From: an uncultured Lachnospiraceae bacterium
GTDB lineage: Bacteria > Bacillota > Clostridia > Lachnospirales > Lachnospiraceae
Reading direction: 5' to 3'
Assembly (NCBI GenBank): GCA_900315505.1
Contig: OMZG01000001.1
Coordinates: 62,001-126,000, forward strand
DNA length: 64,000 nucleotides
Shown here: piece by piece, positions 16,455 to 23,542 of the stretch
Layout: each line of letters begins with the position of its first letter
How positions within the stretch are numbered: the stretch's first letter is position 1
Program-made: the position numbers and the translations under genes
The notes under the pieces: generated by a model
The model's input: the letters and a program-made list of their open reading frames with translations, nothing else
Told to the model about the DNA's origin: nothing
Database searches by the model: none

Positions 16455-17759
16455 ATGATAGACATTAAATTTCTAAGAGAAAATCCGGACGCTGTCCGCG
16501 AGAACATCAAGAAGAAGTTCCAGGACAAGAAGCTTCCGTTAGTAGACGAGGTCCTTAAATATGACAAGCTCTCCCGTGAGGCCAAGGGCGAGGCCGACAG
16601 CCTCCGTGCCGGGAGAAATAAGCTCTCCAAGCAGATCGGTGTCCTGATGAAGGAAGGCAAAAAGGACGAAGCCGAGAAGGTCAAGGCACAGGTTACTGCA
16701 CAGGCTGACAAGCTCGCAGAGCTTGAGGAGAAGGAAAAGGAGTACTCTAAGAAGGTTCATGATGATATGATGGTGATCCCTAATATCATTGATCCGTCTG
16801 TACCTATAGGCCCTGATGATTCATACAATCAGGAGATCGAGAAATTCGGAGACCCGGTAGTTCCTGATTTTCCTATCCCATATCATACGGATATCATGGA
16901 GAGTTTCGATGGAATCGATCTTGATGCCGCTGGAAAGGTAGCTGGAAACGGATTCTATTACCTGCTCGGAGATATTGCAAGACTTCATTCAGCAGTCCTT
17001 GCATACGCAAGAGACTTCATGATCAATAAGGGATTTACATACTGCATTCCTCCTTACATGATCCATTCAGCAGTCGTTGACGGTGTCATGAGCTTCGAGG
17101 AAATGGATGCCATGATGTACAAGATAGAGGGTGAGGATCTTTATCTGATCGGTACCTCTGAGCATTCGATGATCGGAAGATATAAGGATACTCTCAATGA
17201 CGAGGAGAATCTTCCTTACACGATGACCTCATATTCACCTTGCTTCAGGAAGGAAAAGGGTGCTCACGGTATCGAGGAACGTGGAGTATATCGTATCCAT
17301 CAGTTTGAGAAGCAGGAGATGATCGTTGTCTGCAAGCCTGATGAGGCCTGGGACTGGTACAACAAGCTCTGGAGCTACACAGTTGAGCTGTTCAGAAGCA
17401 TGGATATCCCTGTACGTACTCTTGAGTGCTGCTCAGGAGACCTCGCAGACCTCAAGGTAAAGAGCTGCGATGTAGAGGCGTGGAGTCCTAGACAGCAGAA
17501 GTACTTCGAGGTAGGAAGCTGCTCGAATCTCGGGGATGCTCAGGCCAGAAGACTTGGAATCCGTGTAAAGGCTGCTGATGGCACCAAGTATTTTGCAAAT
17601 ACACTGAATAATACAGTAGTTGCACCGCCTCGTATGCTTATTGCATTTCTTGAGAATAATCTGAATGCAGACGGTACGGTAAGCATCCCTAAGGTTCTTC
17701 AGCCATACATGGGTGGCACTGAGAAGCTTATTCCGAAGCATCCGATAAAGAATAAATAA
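16455..17759 (+). CDS. serS: Serine--tRNA ligase
   Basis: The 434-residue class II aminoacyl-tRNA synthetase starts with the usual MIDIKFLRENPDAVRENIKKK. A long coiled-coil tRNA-binding arm follows (about 30-105, Lys/Glu-rich). The catalytic domain has motif 2 (SPCFRKEKGAHGIEERGVYRIHQFEKQEM) and motif 3 (NNTVVAPPRMLIAFLENN). The start is set by AGGAGTTATAAATAAAATG. It is slightly longer than the usual 425 residues. Lies just downstream of the nested repeat after glyA. Confidence 0.97.
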   Translation: MIDIKFLRENPDAVRENIKKKFQDKKLPLVDEVLKYDKLSREAKGEADSLRAGRNKLSKQIGVLMKEGKKDEAEKVKAQVTAQADKLAELEEKEKEYSKKVHDDMMVIPNIIDPSVPIGPDDSYNQEIEKFGDPVVPDFPIPYHTDIMESFDGIDLDAAGKVAGNGFYYLLGDIARLHSAVLAYARDFMINKGFTYCIPPYMIHSAVVDGVMSFEEMDAMMYKIEGEDLYLIGTSEHSMIGRYKDTLNDEENLPYTMTSYSPCFRKEKGAHGIEERGVYRIHQFEKQEMIVVCKPDEAWDWYNKLWSYTVELFRSMDIPVRTLECCSGDLADLKVKSCDVEAWSPRQQKYFEVGSCSNLGDAQARRLGIRVKAADGTKYFANTLNNTVVAPPRMLIAFLENNLNADGTVSIPKVLQPYMGGTEKLIPKHPIKNK

Positions 17760-17775
17760 GAGTGAATGGATATGG

Positions 17776-17796
17776 CAGCTTTTTCAGAAAAAGCTG
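17776..17796. terminator. Bidirectional terminator between serS and the hydrolase
   Basis: The perfect 9-bp stem CAGCTTTTT (17776-17784) / AAAAAGCTG (17788-17796) has a 3-nt loop and can end the convergent transcripts. It overlaps the 3' end of the hydrolase gene. Confidence 0.7.
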
Positions 17797-18518
17797 TCAA
17801 ATCCTTCTATATATGGTTTTAGTTTATCTGAATTGATGATGTAGCTTCCATGGTCTTCGCCAGGGATGATGTGCATGTCACTTTTCGGGATTGAAGAATA
17901 TATCTTCCTGGTATCAGATTCTTTGACAGCATCATTCTGTCCGGCAAGCACCAGGACAGGAACTGAGATATGTGAAAGAGCTATATCTGAGATGTCCGGT
18001 TCTGTGAGCATCAGCTTCTCGAGAGCGCCGGTTTCAGCGAATATTTCACTGGAAATGGTATCGAGAGTTTTCTCGAAGGTTTTCTTTGAAGAAATTTTTT
18101 TCTTATAAGCTTTTTTTATCTGAGCCCGCTCACTGAGACTCAGGGCCTTCGGAGATGTATTTGCTCCGCAGGATATGATGCCGCTTATCATATCAGAATG
18201 AGTAGTGGCGAGGATGAGTGCTGTGATGGCTCCATCAGAAAAGCCTGCGATCAGAGGCCTGTCGATCGTAAGCTCCGTGATGAAGGAGCAGAGATCATCT
18301 GCCATATCTGAATAGTGCAGCTCCTCCGGGCACGCAGACATTCCGTGTCCTCTGGTGTCAGGGGCATATACCTCATATTCATCGCCTAAGGCGGCCGTGA
18401 GCGTATCGAAGATATGGTGATCCTCACCATTTCCATGCAGCAGAATGAGAGGCCTCGCGCCATCCCTGCCCTGCGTATGCTCGTAATATATGACCTGAGA
18501 ACCTAGAACTATAACCAT
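17784..18518 (-). CDS. Alpha/beta hydrolase
   Basis: The 244-residue alpha/beta-fold protein has the oxyanion-hole region LILLHGNGEDHHIFD (about 23-37). The nucleophile elbow is GFSDGA (serine near 95, in AGFSDGAITALILAT), DTRGHGMS lies ahead of it, an acid candidate is in VLAGQNDAV, and the catalytic His is in IIPGEDHGSYI. It is most like small esterases/peptidases of the proline iminopeptidase or MenH type. Substrate unknown. AAAGGA precedes the ATG. Single gene, convergent with serS. Confidence 0.9.
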   Translation of the reverse strand: MVIVLGSQVIYYEHTQGRDGARPLILLHGNGEDHHIFDTLTAALGDEYEVYAPDTRGHGMSACPEELHYSDMADDLCSFITELTIDRPLIAGFSDGAITALILATTHSDMISGIISCGANTSPKALSLSERAQIKKAYKKKISSKKTFEKTLDTISSEIFAETGALEKLMLTEPDISDIALSHISVPVLVLAGQNDAVKESDTRKIYSSIPKSDMHIIPGEDHGSYIINSDKLKPYIEGFDSFF

Positions 18519-18532
18519 TTATGTAATCCTTT

Positions 18533-18586
18533 CCGAAGAGAGCTGACACAGCAATCCATTCGAGACACTGTGTCATCTCTCTTCCG
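18533..18586. repeat. 19-bp inverted repeat between divergent genes
   Basis: Arm 18533-18551 (ending TGACACAG) and arm 18568-18586 (starting CTGTGTCA) match at 17 of 19 positions, with a 16-bp spacer. It lies immediately upstream of the hydrolase ribosome binding site and upstream of the small + strand membrane gene. It could be an operator or a 5'-UTR hairpin; there is no T tract of terminator type on either side. Confidence 0.7.
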
Positions 18587-18614
18587 ATATATTTTAACAT
18601 AGATTAGCATAGAT

Positions 18615-18905
18615 ATGGATAAAAATGACAGAAAAATATTGATATATAAGATACTGTGCGTGACCTTAAGCATTGCGGCACTGCTGCTCAGCTGTCTGAG
18701 ATGGTATCTGGGGCTTGCGGCGGCAATTGCTTCGGTGGTCTTTGCCTTCCTTCATGGCAAGAACAGCGAGAAGAATGACAGACTTGTGATCTGTGGCGTG
18801 GTGATCGCAGTATGCTATATATTCGTATATGTTCTGGTGTTTGCGATAGGTGCGTCTTATTTTTCGAATCTTGATATAAGCCCGTTCAAGGAACCGAAGA
18901 ACTGA
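18615..18905 (+). CDS. Small membrane protein
   Basis: The 96-residue protein has about three hydrophobic segments (ILCVTLSIAALLLSCL, YLGLAAAIASVVFAFLHG and VICGVVIAVCYIFVYVLVFAIGA). A basic cytoplasmic loop (GKNSEKNDR) lies between the second and third, and a short polar tail follows. No recognised family. The start ATG at 18615 has only a weak ribosome binding site. It is followed by the DUF4190-like gene, which has its own promoter. Confidence 0.7.
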   Translation: MDKNDRKILIYKILCVTLSIAALLLSCLRWYLGLAAAIASVVFAFLHGKNSEKNDRLVICGVVIAVCYIFVYVLVFAIGASYFSNLDISPFKEPKN

Positions 18906-18909
18906 TGGG

Positions 18910-18937
18910 TTGAGTATATGTGATTTTGTGTTATACT
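18910..18937 (+). promoter_or_regulatory. Promoter for the DUF4190-like gene
   Basis: -35 TTGAGT (18910-18915), a 16-bp spacer and -10 TATACT (18932-18937), followed by AGGAGG before the ATG at 18964. Confidence 0.7.
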
Positions 18938-18963
18938 TTTGAGAAGGGGTTCCAGGAGGCATA

Positions 18964-19656
18964 ATGGATAATAACGATTTTTTTAATAACGATGGAAATA
19001 ATGACAGACCGGTGAATGACGCTTCTGATGAGGATATTTTTGCAGAAGAGACTGTAGAGGATGCTGCAGAGACACCGGATGATCATGCAGCTGGTAATGC
19101 GCCGGTGAATGACAGCGGGCCAGATCAGGACAGAGGCAATCAGCAGACTGAGAACGGGGGAGCGCAGACCTGGAATCAGAGCCGTGTGAATCCGGACCAG
19201 TGGCAGGCATACAGGCATGGGCAGCATGGGCCATATCAGCAGCACGGCCCGCAGGGTCCAAACCAGTGGAACCGGCAGTATGGTCCGCAGAATCCGTACA
19301 ACAACTGGTACAGTCAGCAGGGACCTTATCAGAACTACGGCTATAACGGATATTATGAGCCGGACAATTCAGGAGGCTTCGGCATTGCGTCTATGGTACT
19401 CGGCATCATTTCGCTGCTCTGCTTCTGCTCATTCCTGAATATCCTTCCGGCAGTTCTTGCGATAGTATTTGGCTGCATCTCACTTTCCCGAAGGAAGAGC
19501 AATCCATTTGCGGTCGCAGGCATTATATGCGCAGCTGTTTCACTTGCTCTGCTGATCATTACTGTGGTTCTTTTTTCCGGAAACATGAATCTGATGAATG
19601 CCTTCGAGGATTACATGAATAATTATGGTAACGGCTTCGGCAATTACTTCAGATGA
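18964..19656 (+). CDS. DUF4190-like membrane protein with acidic and Gln/Gly/Tyr-rich N-terminal tail
   Basis: In this 230-residue protein, residues 1-50 are strongly acidic and Asn/Asp-rich. Residues 55-135 are a low-complexity Gln/Gly/Pro/Tyr/Asn tract (YGPQNPYNNWYSQQGPYQNY). Residues 140-210 form a two-span DUF4190-like domain (GIASMVLGIISLLCFCSFL, AIVFGCISLSRRKSNPFAVAGIICAAVSLALLI). The disordered tail is likely cytoplasmic and may mediate weak interactions. AGGAGGCATAATG sets the start. Function unknown. Confidence 0.8.
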   Translation: MDNNDFFNNDGNNDRPVNDASDEDIFAEETVEDAAETPDDHAAGNAPVNDSGPDQDRGNQQTENGGAQTWNQSRVNPDQWQAYRHGQHGPYQQHGPQGPNQWNRQYGPQNPYNNWYSQQGPYQNYGYNGYYEPDNSGGFGIASMVLGIISLLCFCSFLNILPAVLAIVFGCISLSRRKSNPFAVAGIICAAVSLALLIITVVLFSGNMNLMNAFEDYMNNYGNGFGNYFR

Positions 19657-19680
19657 AAAAGGGGACGGGTCCCTTTTTCA
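19656..19680 (+). terminator. Terminator after the DUF4190-like gene
   Basis: The A-tract and GGGGA arm pairs with TCCC-TTTTT (stem centred on 19667), giving an A-GC-T hairpin with a T5 tail. It ends the transcript just before the tRNA promoter. Confidence 0.8.
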
Positions 19681-19698
19681 TCTTTTTGAAAAAAGTTC

Positions 19699-19727
19699 TT
19701 GCATTGGAGAGGCGTTTGTGGTATTAT
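19699..19727 (+). promoter_or_regulatory. Promoter for the tRNA cluster
   Basis: -35 TTGCAT (19699-19704), a 17-bp spacer and -10 TATTAT (19722-19727), about 54 bp before tRNA-Glu. Confidence 0.75.
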
Positions 19728-19780
19728 AGACAAGTCGCGGATGTGAGAGCAGTGGATGTTCAGAGGTCTGCACTTAATGC

Positions 19781-19852
19781 GGCTCCGTGGTCAAGCGGTT
19801 AAGACATCGCCCTTTCACGGCGGTAACACGGGTTCAATTCCCGTCGGAGTCA
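19781..19852 (+). tRNA. tRNA-Glu (anticodon TTC)
   Basis: Cloverleaf of 72 nt without CCA: acceptor GGCTCCG/CGGAGTC, anticodon arm TCGCC-CTTTCAC-GGCGG with TTC in the loop, T arm CGGGTTCAATTCCCG. First of five tRNA genes. Confidence 0.97.
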
Positions 19853-19878
19853 TTTGTCCGGGTCTTTGGTACCCGTCC

Positions 19879-19952
19879 GGATCCTTAGCTCAGTTGGTTA
19901 GAGCAACCGGCTCATAACCGGTCGGTCCTGGGTTCGAGTCCCCGAGGATCCA
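19879..19952 (+). tRNA. tRNA with anticodon CAT (elongator Met, or Ile2 if lysidine-modified)
   Basis: Acceptor GGATCCT/AGGATCC, anticodon stem ACCGG-CTCATAA-CCGGT, T arm with GGTTCGAGTCC. CAT serves Met or, when modified, Ile(AUA). The acceptor lacks the initiator C1-A72 mismatch, so it is not an initiator. I favour elongator Met. Confidence 0.93.
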
Positions 19953-19976
19953 TTTTCGCTTTAGCAGTGCGAACGA

Positions 19977-20050
19977 GGCCTGGTGGCTCAGTTGGTTAGA
20001 GCGCCGCCCTGTCACGGCGGAGGTCGAGGGTTCGAACCCCTCTCAGGTCG
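19977..20050 (+). tRNA. tRNA-Asp (anticodon GTC)
   Basis: Acceptor GGCCTGG/TCAGGTC with G-U pairs, anticodon stem CCGCC-CTGTCAC-GGCGG, T arm GAGGGTTCGAACCCCTC, discriminator G. Confidence 0.97.
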
Positions 20051-20057
20051 GCCAAGT

Positions 20058-20172
20058 CTCCCAGAGTGGGGCCCTGCAAAGCCTGCTTCGTGGGGAGAGG
20101 AGACGCAGTGGAGCGGATCTTGCGTCTGTCTGCTTTTCAAGACAGACGCGAGGAAGCGGAGCTTACGTCTAT
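20058..20172 (+). repeat. GC-rich palindromic repeat inside the tRNA cluster
   Basis: The 125-bp gap between tRNA-Asp and tRNA-Leu holds a strong hairpin, GCGTCTGTCT (20126-20135) with AGACAGACGC (20144-20153). It is surrounded by AGACGC...GGAGCG and CGGAGCTTACGTCT flanks that are themselves partly inverted. The style resembles the REP-like repeats around glyA. No gene is seen here. Confidence 0.6.
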
Positions 20173-20174
20173 GA

Positions 20175-20258
20175 GCCGGCGTGGCGGAACTGGCAGACGC
20201 GCAGGACTTAAAATCCTGTGGTGGTGACATCGTACCGGTTCGATCCCGGTCGCCGGCA
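20175..20258 (+). tRNA. tRNA-Leu (anticodon TAA)
   Basis: 84-nt class II tRNA: acceptor GCCGGCG/CGCCGGC, anticodon stem CAGGA-CTTAAAA-TCCTG, a long variable arm (TGGTGGTGACATCG) and T arm CCGGTTCGATCCCGG. Confidence 0.97.
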
Positions 20259-20259
20259 T

Positions 20260-20288
20260 TTGCATAGTTTTACAGACTGTGCTATAGT
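20260..20288 (+). promoter_or_regulatory. Promoter for tRNA-Arg
   Basis: -35 TTGCAT (20260-20265), a 17-bp spacer and -10 TATAGT (20283-20288) preceded by TGC. The -35 hexamer matches that of the tRNA-Glu promoter. Confidence 0.75.
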
Positions 20289-20325
20289 ATAGATAATTCC
20301 ATAGACCATTACCGGTCATAAGCGT

Positions 20326-20399
20326 GTGCTCGTAGCTCAGCTGGATAGAGCACTTGGCTACGGACCAAGGTGTCGGGGGTTCGAATCCTCTCGGGCACG
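20326..20399 (+). tRNA. tRNA-Arg (anticodon ACG)
   Basis: Acceptor GTGCTCG/CGGGCAC with discriminator G, anticodon stem CTTGG-CTACGGA-CCAAG, T arm GGGGGTTCGAATCCTCT. ACG needs A34 deamination to inosine to read CGN codons. Confidence 0.97.
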
Positions 20400-20407
20400 C
20401 TGATATT

Positions 20408-20444
20408 ATCCCAGGAATCGTACAGATTCCCGGGATTTTTTTTT
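20408..20444 (+). terminator. Terminator after the tRNA cluster
   Basis: The stem ATCCCAGGAATC...GATTCCCGGGAT has one mismatch and is followed by nine T. It overlaps the stop codon of the convergent dehydrogenase gene. Confidence 0.9.
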
Positions 20445-21375
20445 ATCTAACCTCTTCCTTTACCTGCTCGAGAATGATCTGCATAAGCCGCTGACGGGCC
20501 TCTGTAGATGCCCAGCCGATGTGCGGTGTGATGAGCAGACGGTCACGGTGCTTCATATGGAAAAATGGACTGTATGAGGACATAGGCTCCTGCGAGAGGG
20601 TGTCAAGTGCAGCTCCGGCAATCGTGCCGTTGTCCAGGGCGTCCGCCAGATCCTGTTCATTTACGATCTGACCCCTTGCGACATTCACGAGGAGGGCATC
20701 GCTCTTCATTTTTTCAAAAGCATCATGATCGAAAAGCCCTTCAGTATGCTCGTTTAGCGGGCAGTGAATGGAGATCACGTCAGAGCTGCGGAGAAAATCA
20801 TTCCATTCGAGACGCGGATACTTCTCGGGACGGACAATTCCTGAGGTGGAAAAATAAACGACCTTACATCCCAGTGCTTCTGCAATTACCGCGACTCTGT
20901 GCCCGATAGCGCCGAGTCCTGCGATGCCCCACTGCTTGCCGGCAAGCTCATGAAAGGTTTTCTCAAAATGGGTGAAAAGTGTGTCGGCTGCATATTTCCC
21001 TGACCTCGTGTATTCATCATAATAGGACAGATGTTCATACATATACAGGGCTATTGCAATAGTGTGCTGAGCCACCGTATCGGTCGAATAGCCGGCTACA
21101 TTGTGCCAGTGGATGCCGCGGCTTTCGAGATACGGGATGTCGATATTATTCACGCCTGTAGCTGTGACGCAGACAGCCTTCAGATGAGAGGCGGATGAGA
21201 TGGTGTGCTCATTTATCTGAGTCTTGTTTACGATCAGAATGTCTGCATCGGCGGCCCGCTCCTGCACCTCGTCCGGTGAGGTGAAGCTGTATTCGGTTAC
21301 TTTTCCAAGTTCCTTAAAGGCTGACAGGTCGAGGTCATAGCCTAATGACTTCCTGTCGAGAAAAACAATATTCAT
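20443..21375 (-). CDS. D-isomer-specific 2-hydroxyacid dehydrogenase
   Basis: I start this at ATG 21375 (MNIVFLDRKSLGYDLDLSAF), which has AAGGA upstream; longer upstream reading frames lack a good ribosome binding site. The 310-residue enzyme has a Rossmann motif GLGAIGHRVAVIAEALGCKVVYF. The catalytic Arg is in LLVNVARGQIV, an acid lies in ADALDNGTIAGAALDTL and the catalytic His is in ITPHIGWAS. It is closest to glycerate/hydroxypyruvate reductase-like members. Substrate not determinable. Divergent from the Rrf2 regulator, which may control it. Confidence 0.92.
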   Translation of the reverse strand: MNIVFLDRKSLGYDLDLSAFKELGKVTEYSFTSPDEVQERAADADILIVNKTQINEHTISSASHLKAVCVTATGVNNIDIPYLESRGIHWHNVAGYSTDTVAQHTIAIALYMYEHLSYYDEYTRSGKYAADTLFTHFEKTFHELAGKQWGIAGLGAIGHRVAVIAEALGCKVVYFSTSGIVRPEKYPRLEWNDFLRSSDVISIHCPLNEHTEGLFDHDAFEKMKSDALLVNVARGQIVNEQDLADALDNGTIAGAALDTLSQEPMSSYSPFFHMKHRDRLLITPHIGWASTEARQRLMQIILEQVKEEVR

Positions 21376-21428
21376 GGTATTCCTTCTTTCTGCCACGTAT
21401 TCTACCACAAAAACGCCGGTGCTGCACC

Positions 21429-21457
21429 TTGACAATTATGATGCAATGTATTACATT
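21429..21457 (+). promoter_or_regulatory. Promoter with overlapping palindromic operator for the Rrf2 gene
   Basis: -35 TTGACA (21429-21434), a 17-bp spacer and -10 TACATT (21452-21457). A perfect palindrome AATGTA-T-TACATT (21445-21457) covers the -10, as expected for an autorepressor site of the downstream Rrf2 regulator. Confidence 0.7.
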
Positions 21458-21511
21458 ACATACATAAAACCCCTGTATTTAAGGAAAGTATATGTATAAG
21501 GAGTGGTTTAA

Positions 21512-21958
21512 ATGCAGATTTCAACGAAGTTTACGATAGCTATACACGTTCTTGCTGCAGTTGATTTTTTTGGAAAGGACAGGAAGGTGACGAGCGGATT
21601 TCTCGCCGCAAGTATCGGGAGCAATCCGGTAATAATAAGAAATATCATGTCAGACCTTCAGAATGCCGGGATCATCGCTACTAAGCGCGGCCCGGGCGGA
21701 ATAGAGATAGTAAAGCCGCTTGACCAGATAACGTTCTATGATGTTTATGAAGCAGTAGAGAAAAATAAGGATCATCTTTTCAATTTCCATGACAATCCGA
21801 ATCCGGCATGCCCTGTGGGAAGAAATATCCATGATGCGCTGGATGGCAGACTTGCAGACGCTCAGAAAAATTTCGAAAATGATCTGAAGAGGTATAATAT
21901 GGCGGATGTTCTTAAGGATATCAGGGAGGATGTGAAAGAGCAGGAACCGGCCTTGTGA
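21512..21958 (+). CDS. Rrf2-family transcriptional regulator
   Basis: The 148-residue protein has an N-terminal winged helix (STKFTIAIHVLAAVDFFG ... VTSGFLAASIGSNPVIIRNIMSDLQNAGII) and a wing (ATKRGPGGIEIVKP), then a dimerisation helix (AVEKNKDHLFNFHDNPNPACPVG). Only one Cys (in ACPVG) is present, so it lacks the three-Cys iron-sulfur site of IscR/NsrR and resembles YwnA/YwgB-type members. AAGGAGTGG precedes the ATG. A palindrome on its own -10 suggests autorepression. Confidence 0.93.
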   Translation: MQISTKFTIAIHVLAAVDFFGKDRKVTSGFLAASIGSNPVIIRNIMSDLQNAGIIATKRGPGGIEIVKPLDQITFYDVYEAVEKNKDHLFNFHDNPNPACPVGRNIHDALDGRLADAQKNFENDLKRYNMADVLKDIREDVKEQEPAL

Positions 21959-21993
21959 AAAGAGAAGGAAGCCACCGACACAGAGATTTCTTA

Positions 21994-22022
21994 TTGAAAA
22001 GCAGATGCAGATTCTGTATAAT
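21994..22022 (+). promoter_or_regulatory. Promoter for the small TM protein/nuclease pair
   Basis: -35 TTGAAA (21994-21999), a 17-bp spacer and -10 TATAAT (22017-22022). Confidence 0.8.
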
Positions 22023-22077
22023 AGACAGGATGGTTTGTTACAGACGGCCGTTAGTTTTATAGAAGGAGTTAATGTTC

Positions 22078-22347
22078 ATGAGTCAGGCAAAGGTAGAAGA
22101 GCATAAGGAAGAGAAGCTTCACAGGAAGCAGATAGTGAAGAAACAGAAGAGAAACAGATTTCTGATAGGACTGGCATCAGTTGCGATATGCGCCGCTCTT
22201 GCAGTCTGGATCGGATGGTCCGTATATGGAAAAGTAAGGACAGCCAGCCAGCAGGCAGCTGCCAGCAAGGAAAAGGTTGTCACACCTATTGACCTTTCTG
22301 CAATTGACAATTATACCAGCAGTCTGAAATCATCGAGTAACGACTAA
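22078..22347 (+). CDS. Small single-span membrane protein upstream of the nuclease
   Basis: I start at ATG 22078 (MSQAKVEEHKEEKLHRKQ), nine bases after AAGGAG; the ATG at 22072 is too close. The 89-residue protein has a highly charged N-terminus of about 30 residues, one span (FLIGLASVAICAALAVWIGWSVYG) and a 35-residue Ser/Ala-rich tail outside. Its TAA overlaps the nuclease ATG, so the two are translationally coupled. No family recognised. Confidence 0.75.
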   Translation: MSQAKVEEHKEEKLHRKQIVKKQKRNRFLIGLASVAICAALAVWIGWSVYGKVRTASQQAAASKEKVVTPIDLSAIDNYTSSLKSSSND

Positions 22348-23336
22348 TGAAGAATAACAGATTTATTAAAGCTATCAGGGCAGTTCCTGCTGGACTCCTG
22401 GTCGCTTTTTTGATAATTGCATCAGCAGCAGGCACGGGAGCTGACCTGAATGGGCAGCAGATTACAAATGCAGTAGTTGACGCAGAAGCCAACCCAGTCC
22501 CGAAGGGCTTTTCATATAGCGAAGATGTCCCTAAATGGAATGGAAAGACGGCATATGTAAAGGTCAACCACAACAAGCCATATTTCACATCGGAGCAGCT
22601 GAAGAGCACGAGATCATACGAGAATTATGGTAAGCTGGACAGTCGGGGCAGATGTTCAAAGGCTACAGCAAATATCGGCACAGATCTTATGCCTACAGAG
22701 ACCCGTGGCGCAATAGGATCAGTCAGGCCTACAGGCTGGCATACGGTGAAGTATGCCGGAATTGACGGGAATTACCTCTACAACAGGTGCCATCTGATAG
22801 GATATCAGCTCACCGGTGAGAATGCGAATGAAGAGAATCTCATTACCGGCACGAGATACCTGAATATTGAAGGCATGCTGCCGTTTGAGGATGAGGTAGC
22901 AGATTACCTGCATAGCAATCCGGATGATCATGTTCTGTATCGTGTTACTCCTGTTTTCAAGGGAAAGGAACTGCTTGCCCGCGGAGTCCTGATGGAAGCG
23001 GAGAGTATAGAGGATAAGGGCCGCGGAGTGATGTTCTGCGCCTTCTGCTACAATGTCCAGCCAGGAGTGACAATCAATTACAAGGATGGATCGAGCAAGG
23101 GACCTGAGTATACGGGATCTACTCCGGGTACGAAGCAGAAGACAGAGAACAGCAGAAGCCGCCAGAATGACAGCGGCAAGCACACTTATGTGCTGAATAC
23201 GAACACGAAAAAGTTTCACAAGCCATCATGTTCATCAGTCGGACAGATGGCAGATCACAATAAGAAAACTGTTAAGGAAAAGAGGAAAACTCTGATCAGC
23301 GAGGGCTACAGCCCGTGCAAGAGGTGCAATCCATAA
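22347..23336 (+). CDS. Secreted DNA/RNA non-specific endonuclease with C-terminal Cys-rich metal-binding domain
   Basis: The 329-residue protein has a signal anchor (RAVPAGLLVAFLIIASAAGTG, about 11-31). An EndA/NucA-like nuclease domain spans about 60-240: WHTVKYAGIDGNYLYNRCHLIGYQL has the catalytic NRCHLIG histidine, followed by NLITGTRYLN with the metal-ligand Asn. A Ser/Lys-rich linker leads to a C-terminal 45-residue Ada-like domain (YVLNTNTKKFHKPSCSSVGQM ... GYSPCKRCNP) with His and three Cys as probable metal ligands. Such DNA-entry nucleases degrade extracellular DNA or act in uptake. Confidence 0.92.
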   Translation: MKNNRFIKAIRAVPAGLLVAFLIIASAAGTGADLNGQQITNAVVDAEANPVPKGFSYSEDVPKWNGKTAYVKVNHNKPYFTSEQLKSTRSYENYGKLDSRGRCSKATANIGTDLMPTETRGAIGSVRPTGWHTVKYAGIDGNYLYNRCHLIGYQLTGENANEENLITGTRYLNIEGMLPFEDEVADYLHSNPDDHVLYRVTPVFKGKELLARGVLMEAESIEDKGRGVMFCAFCYNVQPGVTINYKDGSSKGPEYTGSTPGTKQKTENSRSRQNDSGKHTYVLNTNTKKFHKPSCSSVGQMADHNKKTVKEKRKTLISEGYSPCKRCNP

Positions 23337-23360
23337 ATTCTATTTTTTACAAAAAATCAC

Positions 23361-23389
23361 TTGATATGAGTCGTCGTATGTGGTAAAGT
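23361..23389 (+). promoter_or_regulatory. Promoter for the butyrate operon
   Basis: -35 TTGATA (23361-23366), a 17-bp spacer and -10 TAAAGT (23384-23389). The transcript would have a leader of about 145 nt with a small GC hairpin (AGCCG...CGGCT near 23400) followed by a T-rich tract, possibly an attenuator. Confidence 0.6.
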
Positions 23390-23542
23390 AGGAAGCGTAG
23401 CCGGTGCGGCGGCTTATATTTTTTATTAAAGATTGTTAAATTTTTAACAGACTTGGTATTTTTCAGGAAACAAATTGAAACAGGAAACCGCATTTTCCAT
23501 GAAAAGCAAAGAGCGCGAAAGCGCAAGAAAAGGAGACGTGAC

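Noticed and set aside
19983-20319. ORFs overlapping the tRNA-Asp to tRNA-Leu region on both strands
   Set aside because: They consist of tRNA genes and a palindromic repeat read as protein.
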